64,000 nucleotides of DNA from an uncultured Clostridia bacterium (GTDB lineage: Bacteria > Bacillota > Clostridia > TANB77 > UBA1234). The notes under the pieces are model-generated. The model did no database searches, had not been told where the DNA came from, and saw only the letters and a program-made list of their open reading frames with translations. Of this stretch, positions 8,549 to 17,121 are shown piece by piece; the first letter of the stretch is position 1, and every line of letters begins with the position of its first letter. Location: contig CAKPEF010000004.1 in NCBI GenBank assembly GCA_934149305.1, forward strand, positions 46,606-110,605, read 5' to 3'. The translations under genes were made by a program, and so were the position numbers.

Positions 8549-10954
8549 CTATTTTTGAATTTCTTCTTTATTTGTGCTATTAGCATATTTTTTTAGTTTT
8601 TCGCTTACTAAATAATTTACTGTACCAACAGTATATTCGCCATTTTTATTTTTTCTTCCGGCTGGTACACCAGTTAATAATTCAATTCCCTCGTCAACAG
8701 TTTTTATCGCATATATGTGGAATTTTCCATCTTTGACTGCTTTTATTACTTCATCACTTAAGTTTAGGTTCCTAATATTTTGATAAGGCATTAAAATTCC
8801 TTGGTCTCCAGTTAAGCCACGTAGTTTACAGATATTAAAGAATCCTTCAATTTTATCTGTTACGCCACCTATTGGCTGTATTTCACCTTTTTGGTTAACT
8901 GATCCTGTAACTGCTATTGATTGTTTTATAGGTAGCTCTGATAAACTAGAAAGTAGAGCGTAAAGCTCTGTACTTGAAGCACTGTCGCCATCTACACCAT
9001 TATACATTTGTTCAAAGCATAGGCTTGCTGATAAAGAAAGAGGTTTTTCTTGAGCAAATTTTTCTCCGATATATGCAGAAAGTATCATAACGCCTTTTGA
9101 ATGTGATGTTCCACTAAGTTCAACTTCTCGTTCTATATTTACAATTCCTGATTTTCCAACATATGTGTTTGCTGTTATTTTAGCAGGTTTTCCAAACGAA
9201 TAATCACCTATGTGCATAACAGATAAACCATTTATTTGTCCAATTTTTTCACCATTTGTATCTATCATAATAGTGCCGTTTTGAATCATTTCAACAAGTC
9301 TTTGATCATATTTATTTATTCTTTCAATTCTTTCTGCAATTGCTTTTTTAACATATTCTGCTGTTACGATTTTTGCCTTATCCATTCTAGTCCATGTGCA
9401 TGCTTCACCTAATAACTCTGTTATATCATTTAACTGGGTTGATAGTTTTGTTTGATTTTCGACCATTCTAGAGCAGTATTCGATAACTTTTGCAACCGCT
9501 CCGGCATTAAAGTGAGGAGCCTTTTCTTTTTCACAGAAGTTGTGAATAAACTGAGCTATTTTGAACATGTTTGAATCTGTTCTTGGAGCTTCTTCATCAA
9601 ATTCAACTTTTACTTTAAATAATTTTCTAAAATCTTCGTCGACTTCTAGTAGCTGATAGTATATATTAGATGGTCCGATTAAGACAACTTTAATATTTAC
9701 TGGTATTGGTTCAGGCTTAACGCTTGCTATTGCAACTGCATTCATTTGATAATCTTTTAAGGTATCAACATAAATTAGTTTTGTGCGCAATACTCTTTTA
9801 AAAGAATCCCATAAAATCGGATTAGTAAGTAAATCACGTATTTGTAGTACAATGTAACCACCGTTAGCTTTGTGTATTAAACCAGGCTTAATAAGTGTGA
9901 AGTCTGTTTTCATCATTCCAAATGAATTTTCATATTCTAACTTTCCAAATAAATTATAAAAAGATGGGTTAGAGTCTATAATTACAGGTGCACCATCTAA
10001 TTCCGAGTTATCAACAAACAAATTTACTTTATATTTATCCCAAGGTTTACCGTTTGCGTTTTTTGCCATTTGCATTTGTGCAGGCATGTTATTTGGTTTT
10101 TCATCTTCTATAAAATCATTTAAGTTTGTAAGTACATCTTTTTGTACATCTTTTAAGAATGTTTGAATTTTAGGAAACTTTTTATACTTGTTTCTAAGTT
10201 CATTTACTTGTATTGTTACAGCAAATAGCGCGATGTTATTTTGCCAAGAATTCATTTTGTCGGTAGCTTTATTTTCCATTTCTTTAATCTTTTTCATTGT
10301 GTCGATTGTTTCTTGTTGAATTGCAACTGAACGAGCTTCAAAATCTTTCTTTGTTTTTTCGTCTAATGCATTAAATTCATCTTCACTAAGAGTTTTACCA
10401 TTTATCATTGGTAGAAAATATATTCCAGAAGATGTGTTTTTAATTTCAAAGCCTTGTTTTGCAGCATCTTTGTTTAACTTTTCAATTAGTTTTATTTTTT
10501 TATCTTCAACATCTTTTTGAATCGATTCTTTTTCTTTTTCGAAATCTTGATTGTTGAAAGCAGATTTTATTTCATTTTTTATTGTTTCAATAAATTGGTT
10601 CATATCATTTGTGAATTCGCGACCAAGCCCAGCAGGTAAGTTTATAGCAACAGGCTCATTATTATTTGCAAAATTAAATACATAACACCAATCATCTGGT
10701 ACAGGTTTAGTTTTTGCAAGTTCATTTAATTTGTTTTTAGCATAGATTGTTTTTCCGATTCCAGTAGGACCCTCGATATAAATATTGTAGCCCTTAATAT
10801 CTATGTTCAAGCCAAATTCCATTGCTTTAATAGCTCTTGCTTGACCAATTGCTCCATCGAATGGATCTAATTCTCTAGTTGTTTTGAATTTGAAAAAAGA
10901 TGGGTCGCATTCTTTTTTTAGTTCTTTAAAATTTAATTCTTTTATTCTAGACAT
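8549..10954 (-). CDS. LonB-like ATP-dependent protease
   Basis: 801 residues. The N-terminal half is an AAA-type ATPase with Walker A GPTGIGKT (about residues 62-69) and an inserted long helical region (about 130-290). The C-terminal quarter is a Lon-type serine protease: the catalytic Ser sits in DGDSASSTE (about 655-663) and the catalytic Lys in GGVTDKIEG (about 698-706). The layout matches the archaeal LonB-like/YloZ family (AAA_32 plus Lon_C), not classical LonA with its N-terminal LAN domain. These cytoplasmic proteases degrade damaged proteins. AGGAGAAAAAG precedes the ATG. It is followed by a terminator and lies downstream of rimI, perhaps in one transcript. Confidence 0.88.
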   Translation of the reverse strand: MSRIKELNFKELKKECDPSFFKFKTTRELDPFDGAIGQARAIKAMEFGLNIDIKGYNIYIEGPTGIGKTIYAKNKLNELAKTKPVPDDWCYVFNFANNNEPVAINLPAGLGREFTNDMNQFIETIKNEIKSAFNNQDFEKEKESIQKDVEDKKIKLIEKLNKDAAKQGFEIKNTSSGIYFLPMINGKTLSEDEFNALDEKTKKDFEARSVAIQQETIDTMKKIKEMENKATDKMNSWQNNIALFAVTIQVNELRNKYKKFPKIQTFLKDVQKDVLTNLNDFIEDEKPNNMPAQMQMAKNANGKPWDKYKVNLFVDNSELDGAPVIIDSNPSFYNLFGKLEYENSFGMMKTDFTLIKPGLIHKANGGYIVLQIRDLLTNPILWDSFKRVLRTKLIYVDTLKDYQMNAVAIASVKPEPIPVNIKVVLIGPSNIYYQLLEVDEDFRKLFKVKVEFDEEAPRTDSNMFKIAQFIHNFCEKEKAPHFNAGAVAKVIEYCSRMVENQTKLSTQLNDITELLGEACTWTRMDKAKIVTAEYVKKAIAERIERINKYDQRLVEMIQNGTIMIDTNGEKIGQINGLSVMHIGDYSFGKPAKITANTYVGKSGIVNIEREVELSGTSHSKGVMILSAYIGEKFAQEKPLSLSASLCFEQMYNGVDGDSASSTELYALLSSLSELPIKQSIAVTGSVNQKGEIQPIGGVTDKIEGFFNICKLRGLTGDQGILMPYQNIRNLNLSDEVIKAVKDGKFHIYAIKTVDEGIELLTGVPAGRKNKNGEYTVGTVNYLVSEKLKKYANSTNKEEIQK

Positions 10955-10989
10955 AATCTTTTTCTCCTTTGTATTTTAAAATTTATCTA

Positions 10990-11440
10990 TTAAAGTGTGC
11001 AAGACATTACAATAGCATCTTCACGAGTTCCGTCGGGATTTTTATAGTAATCTTTGCGTATAACTTCTTCTGTAAAATTGAATTTTGAATAAAGGTTTTG
11101 AGCTGCCAAATTGCTTTTTCTAACTTCTAGTAGTATGTATGCTGTTTTATGTTCAGCACACAGTTTTAGCATTTCATTTAGTAGTTTTGTTGCTATTTTG
11201 TTTTTTCTGTATTCTTTTAAAACAGCAATATTTGTTATGTGGCATTCATCCATTACAAACCACATGCCAAGATAACCTACAACTTTGCCTTCAAATTTTG
11301 CTACTAAATAAGTTGCTAAGATGTTAGAAAGTTCTGATTCAAAAGATGATATTGACCACGGAATAGGGAAGGCATCTTTTTCGACTTCGTAGATACCGCA
11401 TCAAGTCTTCTTTTGTTAGTTTAGATATTTCTATATTCAA
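10990..11440 (-). CDS. rimI: Ribosomal protein S18-alanine N-acetyltransferase RimI, with a +1 frameshift at CGG
   Basis: The gene starts at a TTG (11440-11438) nine bases after GGAGG. The first 14 codons end ...TKEDLM; the next codon is CGG (complement of 11396-11398). Skipping its C gives GGT ATC TAC (GIYEVEKDAFPIPWS), the normal RimI start region, and then a complete GNAT domain to the stop, including the acetyl-CoA loop EYRKNKIATKLL and QNLYSKFNF. The total of 451 bases is one over a multiple of three; the corrected protein is 149 residues, the usual size. RimI acetylates the N-terminus of S18. It is downstream of tsaB as in many Firmicutes. The site matches two others in spoIIE. Confidence 0.8.
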
Positions 11441-11470
11441 TTTATTATACCTCCAAAAGGCAAATTTATA

Positions 11471-12163
11471 TTATATATTTTCAGCTTCTCTTTCAGCTTG
11501 AGATTTTTTTAAGTACATCGGCATTATTGTATCACAAGTATCAAATTCATCTAGCAAAGCCTTATCAAGAGCTGCTTTGGCAATAGATGTTGAAAGTTGG
11601 TTGTTTAAATGTAGAGGTGCAAAATATGCATTTTCTTGCAGAGCCTCTGTGAACTTTTCTTTGAATGCAGTGGCACCATCACCAACGAATAATACTTTTT
11701 GATTTTTTGATTTTAAATTCTCTATCAATGTGTCAACTGAATCAGTTATATAGTTCTCAATCATTTTTGGTTTATCCTCGTATTTGAAAAGAGCAGCGTA
11801 AACATTGTCATTTCGAGCATCTAGAACTGAGCATATTATTCCGTCAAAATTAGTAATGTTATAGGCAAGACCGACAAGTGTTGGAACTGCAATTACTTTT
11901 TTATTAAGACTAAGTGCAAACCCTTTTATTGTGGCAATGCCAATTCTAAGACCTGTGAAAGAACCAGGGCCGATGCTGCATGCAAATACATCAATGTCTT
12001 TTAAATCAATCTCTGAAAATTTGCACATAGAATCAATAAGTGGCATTAGTGTTTGTGAGTGTGTTAAGCCAGTATTTAGATTAAAATCAGCTATAACTTT
12101 ATCTTCATCGATTATTGATACACTGCAATTTGTACCAGATGTATCAAGAGCAAGTATCTTCAT
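11471..12163 (-). CDS. tsaB: tRNA t6A biosynthesis protein TsaB
   Basis: 230 residues from the ATG that follows GAGGAGG by nine bases; an upstream in-frame ATG would lack a binding site. The N-terminus MKILALDTSG and the later IGPGSFTGLRIG (about residues 67-78) are typical of the ASKHA-fold TsaB. TsaB joins TsaD and TsaE to transfer threonylcarbamoyl to A37 of ANN-decoding tRNAs. It overlaps the end of tsaE by 20 bases, which implies translational coupling, and is followed by rimI. tsaD is not in this window. Confidence 0.93.
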   Translation of the reverse strand: MKILALDTSGTNCSVSIIDEDKVIADFNLNTGLTHSQTLMPLIDSMCKFSEIDLKDIDVFACSIGPGSFTGLRIGIATIKGFALSLNKKVIAVPTLVGLAYNITNFDGIICSVLDARNDNVYAALFKYEDKPKMIENYITDSVDTLIENLKSKNQKVLFVGDGATAFKEKFTEALQENAYFAPLHLNNQLSTSIAKAALDKALLDEFDTCDTIMPMYLKKSQAEREAENI

Positions 12164-12626
12164 TTTTAAAAACCTCCTCAACTATTTTTTCATATCTATT
12201 ACCATGTGGAATAAATGTGAAAGTTCTGCTATTTATATCTTCACTATTTTTTTGTATTTTAATTTCTAAAAAGTTTTTTGGTAATAAATCTTTGATTTTT
12301 TCTCCCCATTCAATTATGCAAATACCTTGATAGAAGAATTCTTCTCCGCCAATTGCAGTGAATTCATCTTCAAAATCAAGTCTATATACATCAAAATGAA
12401 AAAGTTTTAAATCATCTTTTAGGGAATGTTCATTTACAATCGTAAATGTTGGGCTAGCAGCTTCGTTCTCTTTTTCGTAGAAGCTTAAAAAGCCAGAAAC
12501 AAACATTGTTTTGCCAGCCCCTAAATCACCTGAAAGTACGATTACATCGCCCTTTTTTAAGATATTACCAAACCTTTTTCCAAGTTCTTTTGTATAATTT
12601 ACTGATGTAGAATTTATACTAAACAT
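12144..12626 (-). CDS. tsaE: tRNA t6A biosynthesis ATPase TsaE
   Basis: 160 residues, typical length. Walker A is SGDLGAGKT (about residues 33-41); Walker B-like region is FHFDVYRL (about 76-83), and SPTFTIVNEH precedes it, all as in TsaE/YjeE. TsaE is the P-loop ATPase that resets the TsaB-TsaD complex. It is the first gene of the tsaE-tsaB-rimI group on this strand. The start has AAAGGA seven bases upstream. Confidence 0.95.
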   Translation of the reverse strand: MFSINSTSVNYTKELGKRFGNILKKGDVIVLSGDLGAGKTMFVSGFLSFYEKENEAASPTFTIVNEHSLKDDLKLFHFDVYRLDFEDEFTAIGGEEFFYQGICIIEWGEKIKDLLPKNFLEIKIQKNSEDINSRTFTFIPHGNRYEKIVEEVFKNEDTCS

Positions 12627-12725
12627 ATCATTTTCCTTTCGTTTATTACTTAAAATATTTTATATCAATTACCTTTAAATGTAAAGCAAAAGAATGGCTG
12701 AAAATGCAAAAAATAAGGCAAGAAA

Positions 12726-12749
12726 AAGATGCTTCATTAGAAGCATCTT
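12726..12749 (-). terminator. Terminator after the DUF1385-like gene
   Basis: AAGATGCTTC and GAAGCATCTT form a ten-pair stem with a four-base loop; on the minus strand it runs into TTTTTCTT just after the stop at 12758. Confidence 0.8.
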
Positions 12750-12757
12750 AAGAGTAG

Positions 12758-13408
12758 TTAATTATTCATGATGACATAAGAAAGGCTTGAAAGTACATCT
12801 TGGATTTCTTTATCTGTTGGAGTTACAAGTATAAAATATTCTAACCAAGTAAAAGCTTTCCAACCAATGGCAACAACAATGGAGACAACAGCAATTATGA
12901 GATACTCCATTTGGGCAACATAGTCAGGGAAGAATATATGTAGCGCAATAAAGATTAGTGAAAAAATAAAAATGCGCATCTGATAAAGACATGTGCAGTT
13001 TGGTAAAAGCTTTGTGGCTCTTTTTACTTCTTCTAAAGTTGGTAGAGAACCTTTTTGGTTGTAAGCGTTGATAGCCATATGTATTGCGGTGTGCTTCATT
13101 GCCGCTTTACGCCAATTATTGTCACCAAAATGATATCTTATAGACTTACAGATAAAGGTGGCTATTTTGACGAAAAGAGGTAGAAAAAGTAAACTGAAAA
13201 ACATCAAAGCGTATCTGTCAGTATTCAAATAATACACGGATAAGCCTATGGTAAATGCAATAGAAAGGGCAAAATCGCTGTTGGAATGTAAAGAATACAT
13301 TCCCGCGGGAAGCCGTAGACTAGCTTTTAGTTTGTTTTTGAGGTCGCGTTTAGTATAGGCACAATAAATGCTATCCTCACAGCACATTAGCATATATTCT
13401 TTTCTCAT
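12758..13408 (-). CDS. Integral membrane protein, distantly DUF1385/YqhQ-like
   Basis: 216 residues with about four membrane segments (about residues 47-62, 67-86, 144-162, 167-185). Between the pairs lies a soluble stretch with HTAIHMAINAYNQKGSLPT and, further on, a Cys in LLPNCTC. The order His-x-Ala-Ile-x-Ala-Tyr, then Leu-x-x-Val-Lys, then Pro-x-Cys recalls DUF1385 (YqhQ), though the protein is shorter and the match is by eye. Function unknown. Codon 32 is a CGG read in frame as Arg, one of the few in the window. AGGAG precedes the ATG. Confidence 0.65.
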   Translation of the reverse strand: MRKEYMLMCCEDSIYCAYTKRDLKNKLKASLRLPAGMYSLHSNSDFALSIAFTIGLSVYYLNTDRYALMFFSLLFLPLFVKIATFICKSIRYHFGDNNWRKAAMKHTAIHMAINAYNQKGSLPTLEEVKRATKLLPNCTCLYQMRIFIFSLIFIALHIFFPDYVAQMEYLIIAVVSIVVAIGWKAFTWLEYFILVTPTDKEIQDVLSSLSYVIMNN

Positions 13409-13491
13409 TTTGTAATCTCCTATTTAAAATATAAATTTGACACTTGAATTATACAGTAACTTTACATAAAATGCAACAAAAAGAGCGAATA

Positions 13492-13521
13492 TTGACAATT
13501 ATAATTATAAAATGGTATCAT
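13492..13521 (+). promoter_or_regulatory. SigA-type promoter of the WecG-like gene
   Basis: TTGACA (13492-13497) and TATCAT (13516-13521) with an 18-base spacer, 24 bases before the start codon of the downstream gene, so the leader is short. Confidence 0.7.
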
Positions 13522-13544
13522 TTAGGTGAAAAAAGGAGGTCTAT

Positions 13545-14270
13545 ATGGAAAGAATTAGTGTTTTAGGTGTTAATTTTGATAATGTTAATATGCAAGAAGC
13601 AGTAGATAGATGTATGGAATTTATAAATGGTGAAAATGGAAATTTAGTTGTTACTCCAAATCCTGAAATAGTTATGAAAGCTAAAGAAGATGAAGATTTC
13701 AAGAAAGTTATAAACGAAGCAGAGCTTGTTATACCTGATGGAATAGGGATAATAAAAGCTGGAAATATTCTTGGAACACCACTAAAAGAGAGAGTTGCAG
13801 GATATGATTTAATATGCAATCTTTTAGAAAAAGGTAAGGATGGATCTATTTCTTTTTATTTTTGGGGAAGCAAGCCAGGTTTTGCTGAAGAGGCTAAACA
13901 AAAAGTGGAAGAAAAATATCCAAATATAAAAATTTTAGGAGCGCATACAGGATATTTTAAAGATGAAGAAGAAAAAGCAATTGTTGATGAAATCCGTGAG
14001 TTAAAACCAGATGTTTTATTGGTTGGTGTTGGTTTTCCTAAGCAAGAAAAGATAATAAACAAGTATAAAAAAGAAGGATTTTTTAAAATCGGAATTGGCT
14101 GTGGAGGTAGTATAGATGTTTTGGCGGGTGAAGTGAAGAGAGCACCAAACATATTTATTAAAATGCATTTAGAGTGGTTTTATAGACTTTTAAAACAACC
14201 ATCGAGATGGAGAAGAATGCTTGTGTTACCAAAGTTTATAAAAGAGGTAAAGAAAAGCAAAAATTCATAG
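13545..14270 (+). CDS. WecG/TagA/CpsF family glycosyltransferase
   Basis: 241 residues, the usual length. Family landmarks: TPNPEIVMKA (about residues 39-48), IPDGIGI (about 66-72), FYFWGSKPG (about 104-112), VLLVGVGFPKQE (about 151-162) and the conserved end PSRWRRM. Members such as TagA (B. subtilis) and WecG add N-acetylmannosamine or related sugars to undecaprenyl-linked GlcNAc in teichoic-acid or capsule synthesis at the inner membrane face. AGGAGG precedes the ATG and a good promoter lies just upstream. It is followed by remnants of other genes rather than by teichoic-acid partners. Confidence 0.92.
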   Translation: MERISVLGVNFDNVNMQEAVDRCMEFINGENGNLVVTPNPEIVMKAKEDEDFKKVINEAELVIPDGIGIIKAGNILGTPLKERVAGYDLICNLLEKGKDGSISFYFWGSKPGFAEEAKQKVEEKYPNIKILGAHTGYFKDEEEKAIVDEIRELKPDVLLVGVGFPKQEKIINKYKKEGFFKIGIGCGGSIDVLAGEVKRAPNIFIKMHLEWFYRLLKQPSRWRRMLVLPKFIKEVKKSKNS

Positions 14271-14527
14271 AAGACAAAGAAAATGTTTTAACAGTTCCGG
14301 TAGAAGCAATAAGTAGTAAGGGTGAAAAACATTTTGTGACACTTGAAAATGGCGAAGAGTGTGAGGTAGAAGTGGGAATTTATAATGAAGAGGTACCTGC
14401 TGTATATTCAATAAAATGGATAGTTATATCATTAGTGGTGTCGTTACTTATAGGCGTAGCTTTTGGCTTGTTTCCGGCATACAAAGCGTCCAAAATGGAT
14501 CCTATAAAGGCACTAAGGACAAATTAG
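14258..14527 (+). pseudogene. Remnant joining a MacA-like adaptor end to a MacB-like permease end
   Basis: The frame reads ENVLTVPVEAI and FVTLENGEECEVEVGI, as at the C-terminus of membrane-fusion adaptors, and then YSIKWIVISLVVSLLIGVA and FPAYKASKMDPIKALR, the last membrane segment and tail of MacB-type ABC permeases. The intervening end of the adaptor, the ATPase and most of the permease are missing. It has no own start: the frame continues upstream inside the WecG-like gene. The simplest reading is a large deletion within a macA-macB exporter operon. No function is expected. Confidence 0.75.
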
Positions 14528-14591
14528 ACTTGAAAAAAACAGCATTTTATGGTAACATAATTGCGAAAAAATATTTTATGGAGGAAGTATT

Positions 14592-14911
14592 ATGGAAGAA
14601 TTCCGTGCTCGGTGGATAATAGCTATAGATTCTACGTTGCCTATAACATATTTTTATGGTTGCATAGAAGCAAAATCGCTGAGTTTTTACTTATATCAGC
14701 CACACAATTTATTGATCGATGCAGCACTTATGGAGGAAAAGCAATTGAATGGCTAACAAGCGAGCAAATCGAAAACAATATTAGACCACACACAAAATGG
14801 TCACTATTAGCTTCGTATCCCAAAAACGAGGCGGTGGCTAATGCAATGTTTGCAATTATTTTTGAAACAGGTGAAAAACGAGAGGCTTTTATGAAAAGCT
14901 TTATGGGATAA
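14592..14911 (+). pseudogene. Frameshifted small hypothetical gene
   Basis: GGAGG lies seven bases before the ATG at 14592. The frame (MEEFRARWIIAIDS...) stops after 54 codons, but the adjacent frame continues from the A-run at about 14736-14741 with KAIEWLTSEQIENN and ends at 14911. One missing A would give an unbroken protein of about 106 residues. I do not recognise it. Unlike rimI and spoIIE, the shift is in an A-run and is not at a CGG codon. A terminator follows, so it was a normal gene. Confidence 0.5.
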
Positions 14912-14925
14912 TAGTAAAGAATATC

Positions 14926-14962
14926 AAAAAATGAAAGTAGAAAAATCTGCTTTCATTTTTTT
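14926..14962. terminator. Bidirectional terminator
   Basis: AAAATGAAAG pairs with CTTTCATTTT between the convergent frameshifted gene and the radical SAM gene, with A- and T-runs on either side. Confidence 0.8.
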
Positions 14963-15959
14963 AAACAATATATAAAATTTTGTTATTAGGAAAATATTCA
15001 CTAAGCAAATTTTGCATATATTCTTTAGCCTCATCTTTAACACTTGTTTTATACATATATTTGCCCCTGCCACGCATGGTCATAAGTTCTTTATTAAAAA
15101 GTTCTGGCGCATTTGGAAATGCATCGTGGTTTATCATTTTATGAATATAACTGTAAGTCATAAAAATAAGTTCAAAAAATACAGCTTCTTTTACTTTAGT
15201 AGAAAGCTCATCAGATAGCTTAACAATCAGATCTTTATAGAGCTCTTTCCAATTTTGAATTAATATTATCGGAGCAATCAAGATTCCGACTTTATAACCA
15301 GCCTCACTTAATTTGTTTATGGCAATGATTCTATCTTTTAATCTAGACGTTCCGAATTCTACTTTGTTTATAATTTCTTCTGGATTAACACTCATTCTAA
15401 CAATTACTCTTTCCTTACCAGGAATGTCTAAAATAGGGTCTACCATATCAAATTTTGTTGGAAATGTAAGAAGACCTTTGGTCGATTTAGAAAATTTTTT
15501 AATTGTCCAAACAAGGTTGTTGGTAATTGTATTTTCAAGTATCAAATCGCTATTGCTTCCAATTTCAAAACACAAGTTTTTATCGCTTTTATTAGCAGTT
15601 TTAATGATTTTTTCGAGCATTTGCTCACGATTAACAAATAGCCTTAGGTATGCACATTTATTGTAATTACAAACTAAATAGCAATACATACACATAGCTG
15701 TGCAACCAGAAGATGTGTATGGAACAAGGAAATCTGAGACTTTATGATTTTCTTCATACTTGTGCGTCTTTCTAACACCGATTATCAAATGCTTTTTTAA
15801 TGTCGGAAACTCTACATTTTCTTGCTCACGCATTTCTGGAATATTATTATGATTGTCTATTAAAAATCGCGGGACATCTTTATATTTTTCTAACAAATAA
15901 ACGCCTAATTCGTAGCCTTTAATAGCATTTTCATAGTAAATAGCATCTGGTTTAAACAT
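14961..15959 (-). CDS. Spore photoproduct lyase family radical SAM protein
   Basis: 332 residues, near the length of SplB. The iron-sulfur cluster motif is SGCTAMCMYCYL (about residues 84-95): Cys-x3-Cys-x2-Cys as in spore photoproduct lyases, and a fourth Cys-rich stretch NYNKCAYLRLFVN follows. Later landmarks are FEIGSNSDL, LLTFPTKF, RMSVNPEEII and AGYKVGILIAPI. SplB reverses the thymine dimer specific to UV-irradiated spores. The end YMYKTSVKDEA fits the family. GAGGTG precedes the ATG. A family member without confirmed DNA-repair function is also possible. Confidence 0.85.
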   Translation of the reverse strand: MFKPDAIYYENAIKGYELGVYLLEKYKDVPRFLIDNHNNIPEMREQENVEFPTLKKHLIIGVRKTHKYEENHKVSDFLVPYTSSGCTAMCMYCYLVCNYNKCAYLRLFVNREQMLEKIIKTANKSDKNLCFEIGSNSDLILENTITNNLVWTIKKFSKSTKGLLTFPTKFDMVDPILDIPGKERVIVRMSVNPEEIINKVEFGTSRLKDRIIAINKLSEAGYKVGILIAPIILIQNWKELYKDLIVKLSDELSTKVKEAVFFELIFMTYSYIHKMINHDAFPNAPELFNKELMTMRGRGKYMYKTSVKDEAKEYMQNLLSEYFPNNKILYIV

Positions 15960-16009
15960 AAAAACACCTCAAAAGATATTATGCACAAAAAATAACTTTT
16001 CTATTACAA

Positions 16010-16045
16010 AAAAAGCTGCAAGAATCTTTGAATTCTTACAGCTCT
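16010..16045 (-). terminator. Terminator of tRNA-Lys
   Basis: AGCTGCAAGAAT and AATTCTTACAGCT form a long stem; on the minus strand a run of T follows, seven bases after the tRNA end. Confidence 0.8.
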
Positions 16046-16051
16046 AAGCTC

Positions 16052-16127
16052 TGGTGCACCACCGGGGATTCGAACCCCGGACCCACTGATTAAGAGTCAG
16101 TTGCTCTACCAACTGAGCTAGTGGTGC
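16052..16127 (-). tRNA. tRNA-Lys (CTT)
   Basis: 76 nt with encoded CCA. Acceptor GCACCAC pairs with GTGGTGC. The anticodon loop CTCTTAA, between ACTGA and TCAGT, has anticodon CTT. The T-arm CCGGG-TTCGAAT-CCCGG is canonical. Terminator directly downstream. Confidence 0.97.
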
Positions 16128-16284
16128 ATGACATCATTTATTATAAGCATAAAAGCGATTTTTGTCAATAAATTTTGAAAATGTTTTGAAAAAAGCCTCA
16201 AATACGGCTAATAACTGTATTTGAGGCACTTATCTTTTAGATTTTGGTAATAAACATAATGTGATGTCAAAAAATATCTTTTTA

Positions 16285-16833
16285 TTAGAATTGTACTTTT
16301 GGTGTTTGTTTTGCACTGTCGTTATCGATTTTATATAATGCTTCGGTCTTGAAACCAAACATTCCACCAATTATATTGTTTGGAAACACTAATAATTTGT
16401 CATTATACATTGTAACTGCATCGTTGTAAAATTGTCTTGAAAATGCAATTTTGTCCTCTGTTCCTTTTAAGTCTTCTTGTAATTTTGAAAAGTTTTGATT
16501 AGCTTTTAATTCAGGGTAGCTTTCTGCTACTGCAAATAAAGTTTTTAGTGTTCCTGTTAAAGCATTGTCTGCTTCCATTTTTTCTTCAGGTGTTTTTGCG
16601 TTCATATACCCGCTACGAGCGGCTGTTACATTTTCCAAAACTTTTGATTCATGAGAAGCGTATCCTTTAACTGTTTCAACTAAGTTAGGAATTAAATCAA
16701 ATCTTCTTTGAAGTTGAGTATCGATATTTGCAAAAGCATTGTGAACTTTGTTTCTTGATGTGACAAGATTATTGTAGACACTAACAAATAAAATTGCCAA
16801 AATTACTATTATCCCTAAAACTATCCATATCAT
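16285..16833 (-). CDS. lemA: LemA family protein
   Basis: 182 residues, standard length. One N-terminal membrane helix (about residues 2-20, extracytoplasmic N-terminus expected) followed by NNLVTSRNKVHNAFANID and QLQRRFDLIPNLVETVKGY, the LemA signature, and the end NIIGGMFGF. LemA proteins are helical membrane proteins of uncertain function found in most Firmicutes. AGGAGG precedes the ATG and lies at the end of a very small upstream gene, suggesting coupled translation. Confidence 0.95.
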   Translation of the reverse strand: MIWIVLGIIVILAILFVSVYNNLVTSRNKVHNAFANIDTQLQRRFDLIPNLVETVKGYASHESKVLENVTAARSGYMNAKTPEEKMEADNALTGTLKTLFAVAESYPELKANQNFSKLQEDLKGTEDKIAFSRQFYNDAVTMYNDKLLVFPNNIIGGMFGFKTEALYKIDNDSAKQTPKVQF

Positions 16834-16847
16834 AATAAATCCTCCTT

Positions 16848-16943
16848 TTAATTATCATCATCGCTATTATTTTTTGAAACACAAATAGCGATAATAATGC
16901 CAGTTAATACAATAACTGCTAAAATAATAAATGATAAAAACAT
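16848..16943 (-). CDS. Small membrane peptide upstream of lemA
   Basis: 31 residues, with AAGGA nine bases before the ATG. Residues 1-24 form one hydrophobic helix (MFLSFIILAVIVLTGIIIAI), followed by the polar tail KNNSDDDN. Its stop codon lies at the ribosome binding site of lemA, so the two are probably one transcript. No family recognised. It is short enough that chance cannot be excluded, but the clean single helix, good binding site and close spacing argue that it is real. Confidence 0.5.
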   Translation of the reverse strand: MFLSFIILAVIVLTGIIIAICVSKNNSDDDN

Positions 16944-17013
16944 AAAATCAAATCCTTCTTTCGAGATTTACAATAATATTCTAGCATAACAAAATAAAAA
17001 AGTATAGAAAAAC

Positions 17014-17042
17014 TTGAAAAAAACACAAAATTATGTTAATAT
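17014..17042 (+). promoter_or_regulatory. SigA-type promoter
   Basis: TTGAAA (17014-17019) and TAATAT (17037-17042) with a 17-base spacer, about 80 bases before the start of the membrane protein gene at 17122. Confidence 0.6.
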
Positions 17043-17121
17043 AAATACACGCAAGTAGAGTTTTATATCCTAGGTAGAGGCAAACTTAACTCGCAACACA
17101 AAAAATTTTTTGGAGGGAAAT

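Noticed and set aside
14207..14527. The open frame beginning at 14207 as a 106-residue protein
   Set aside because: Its first part lies inside the WecG-like gene in another frame; only the part after about 14258 shows family similarity.
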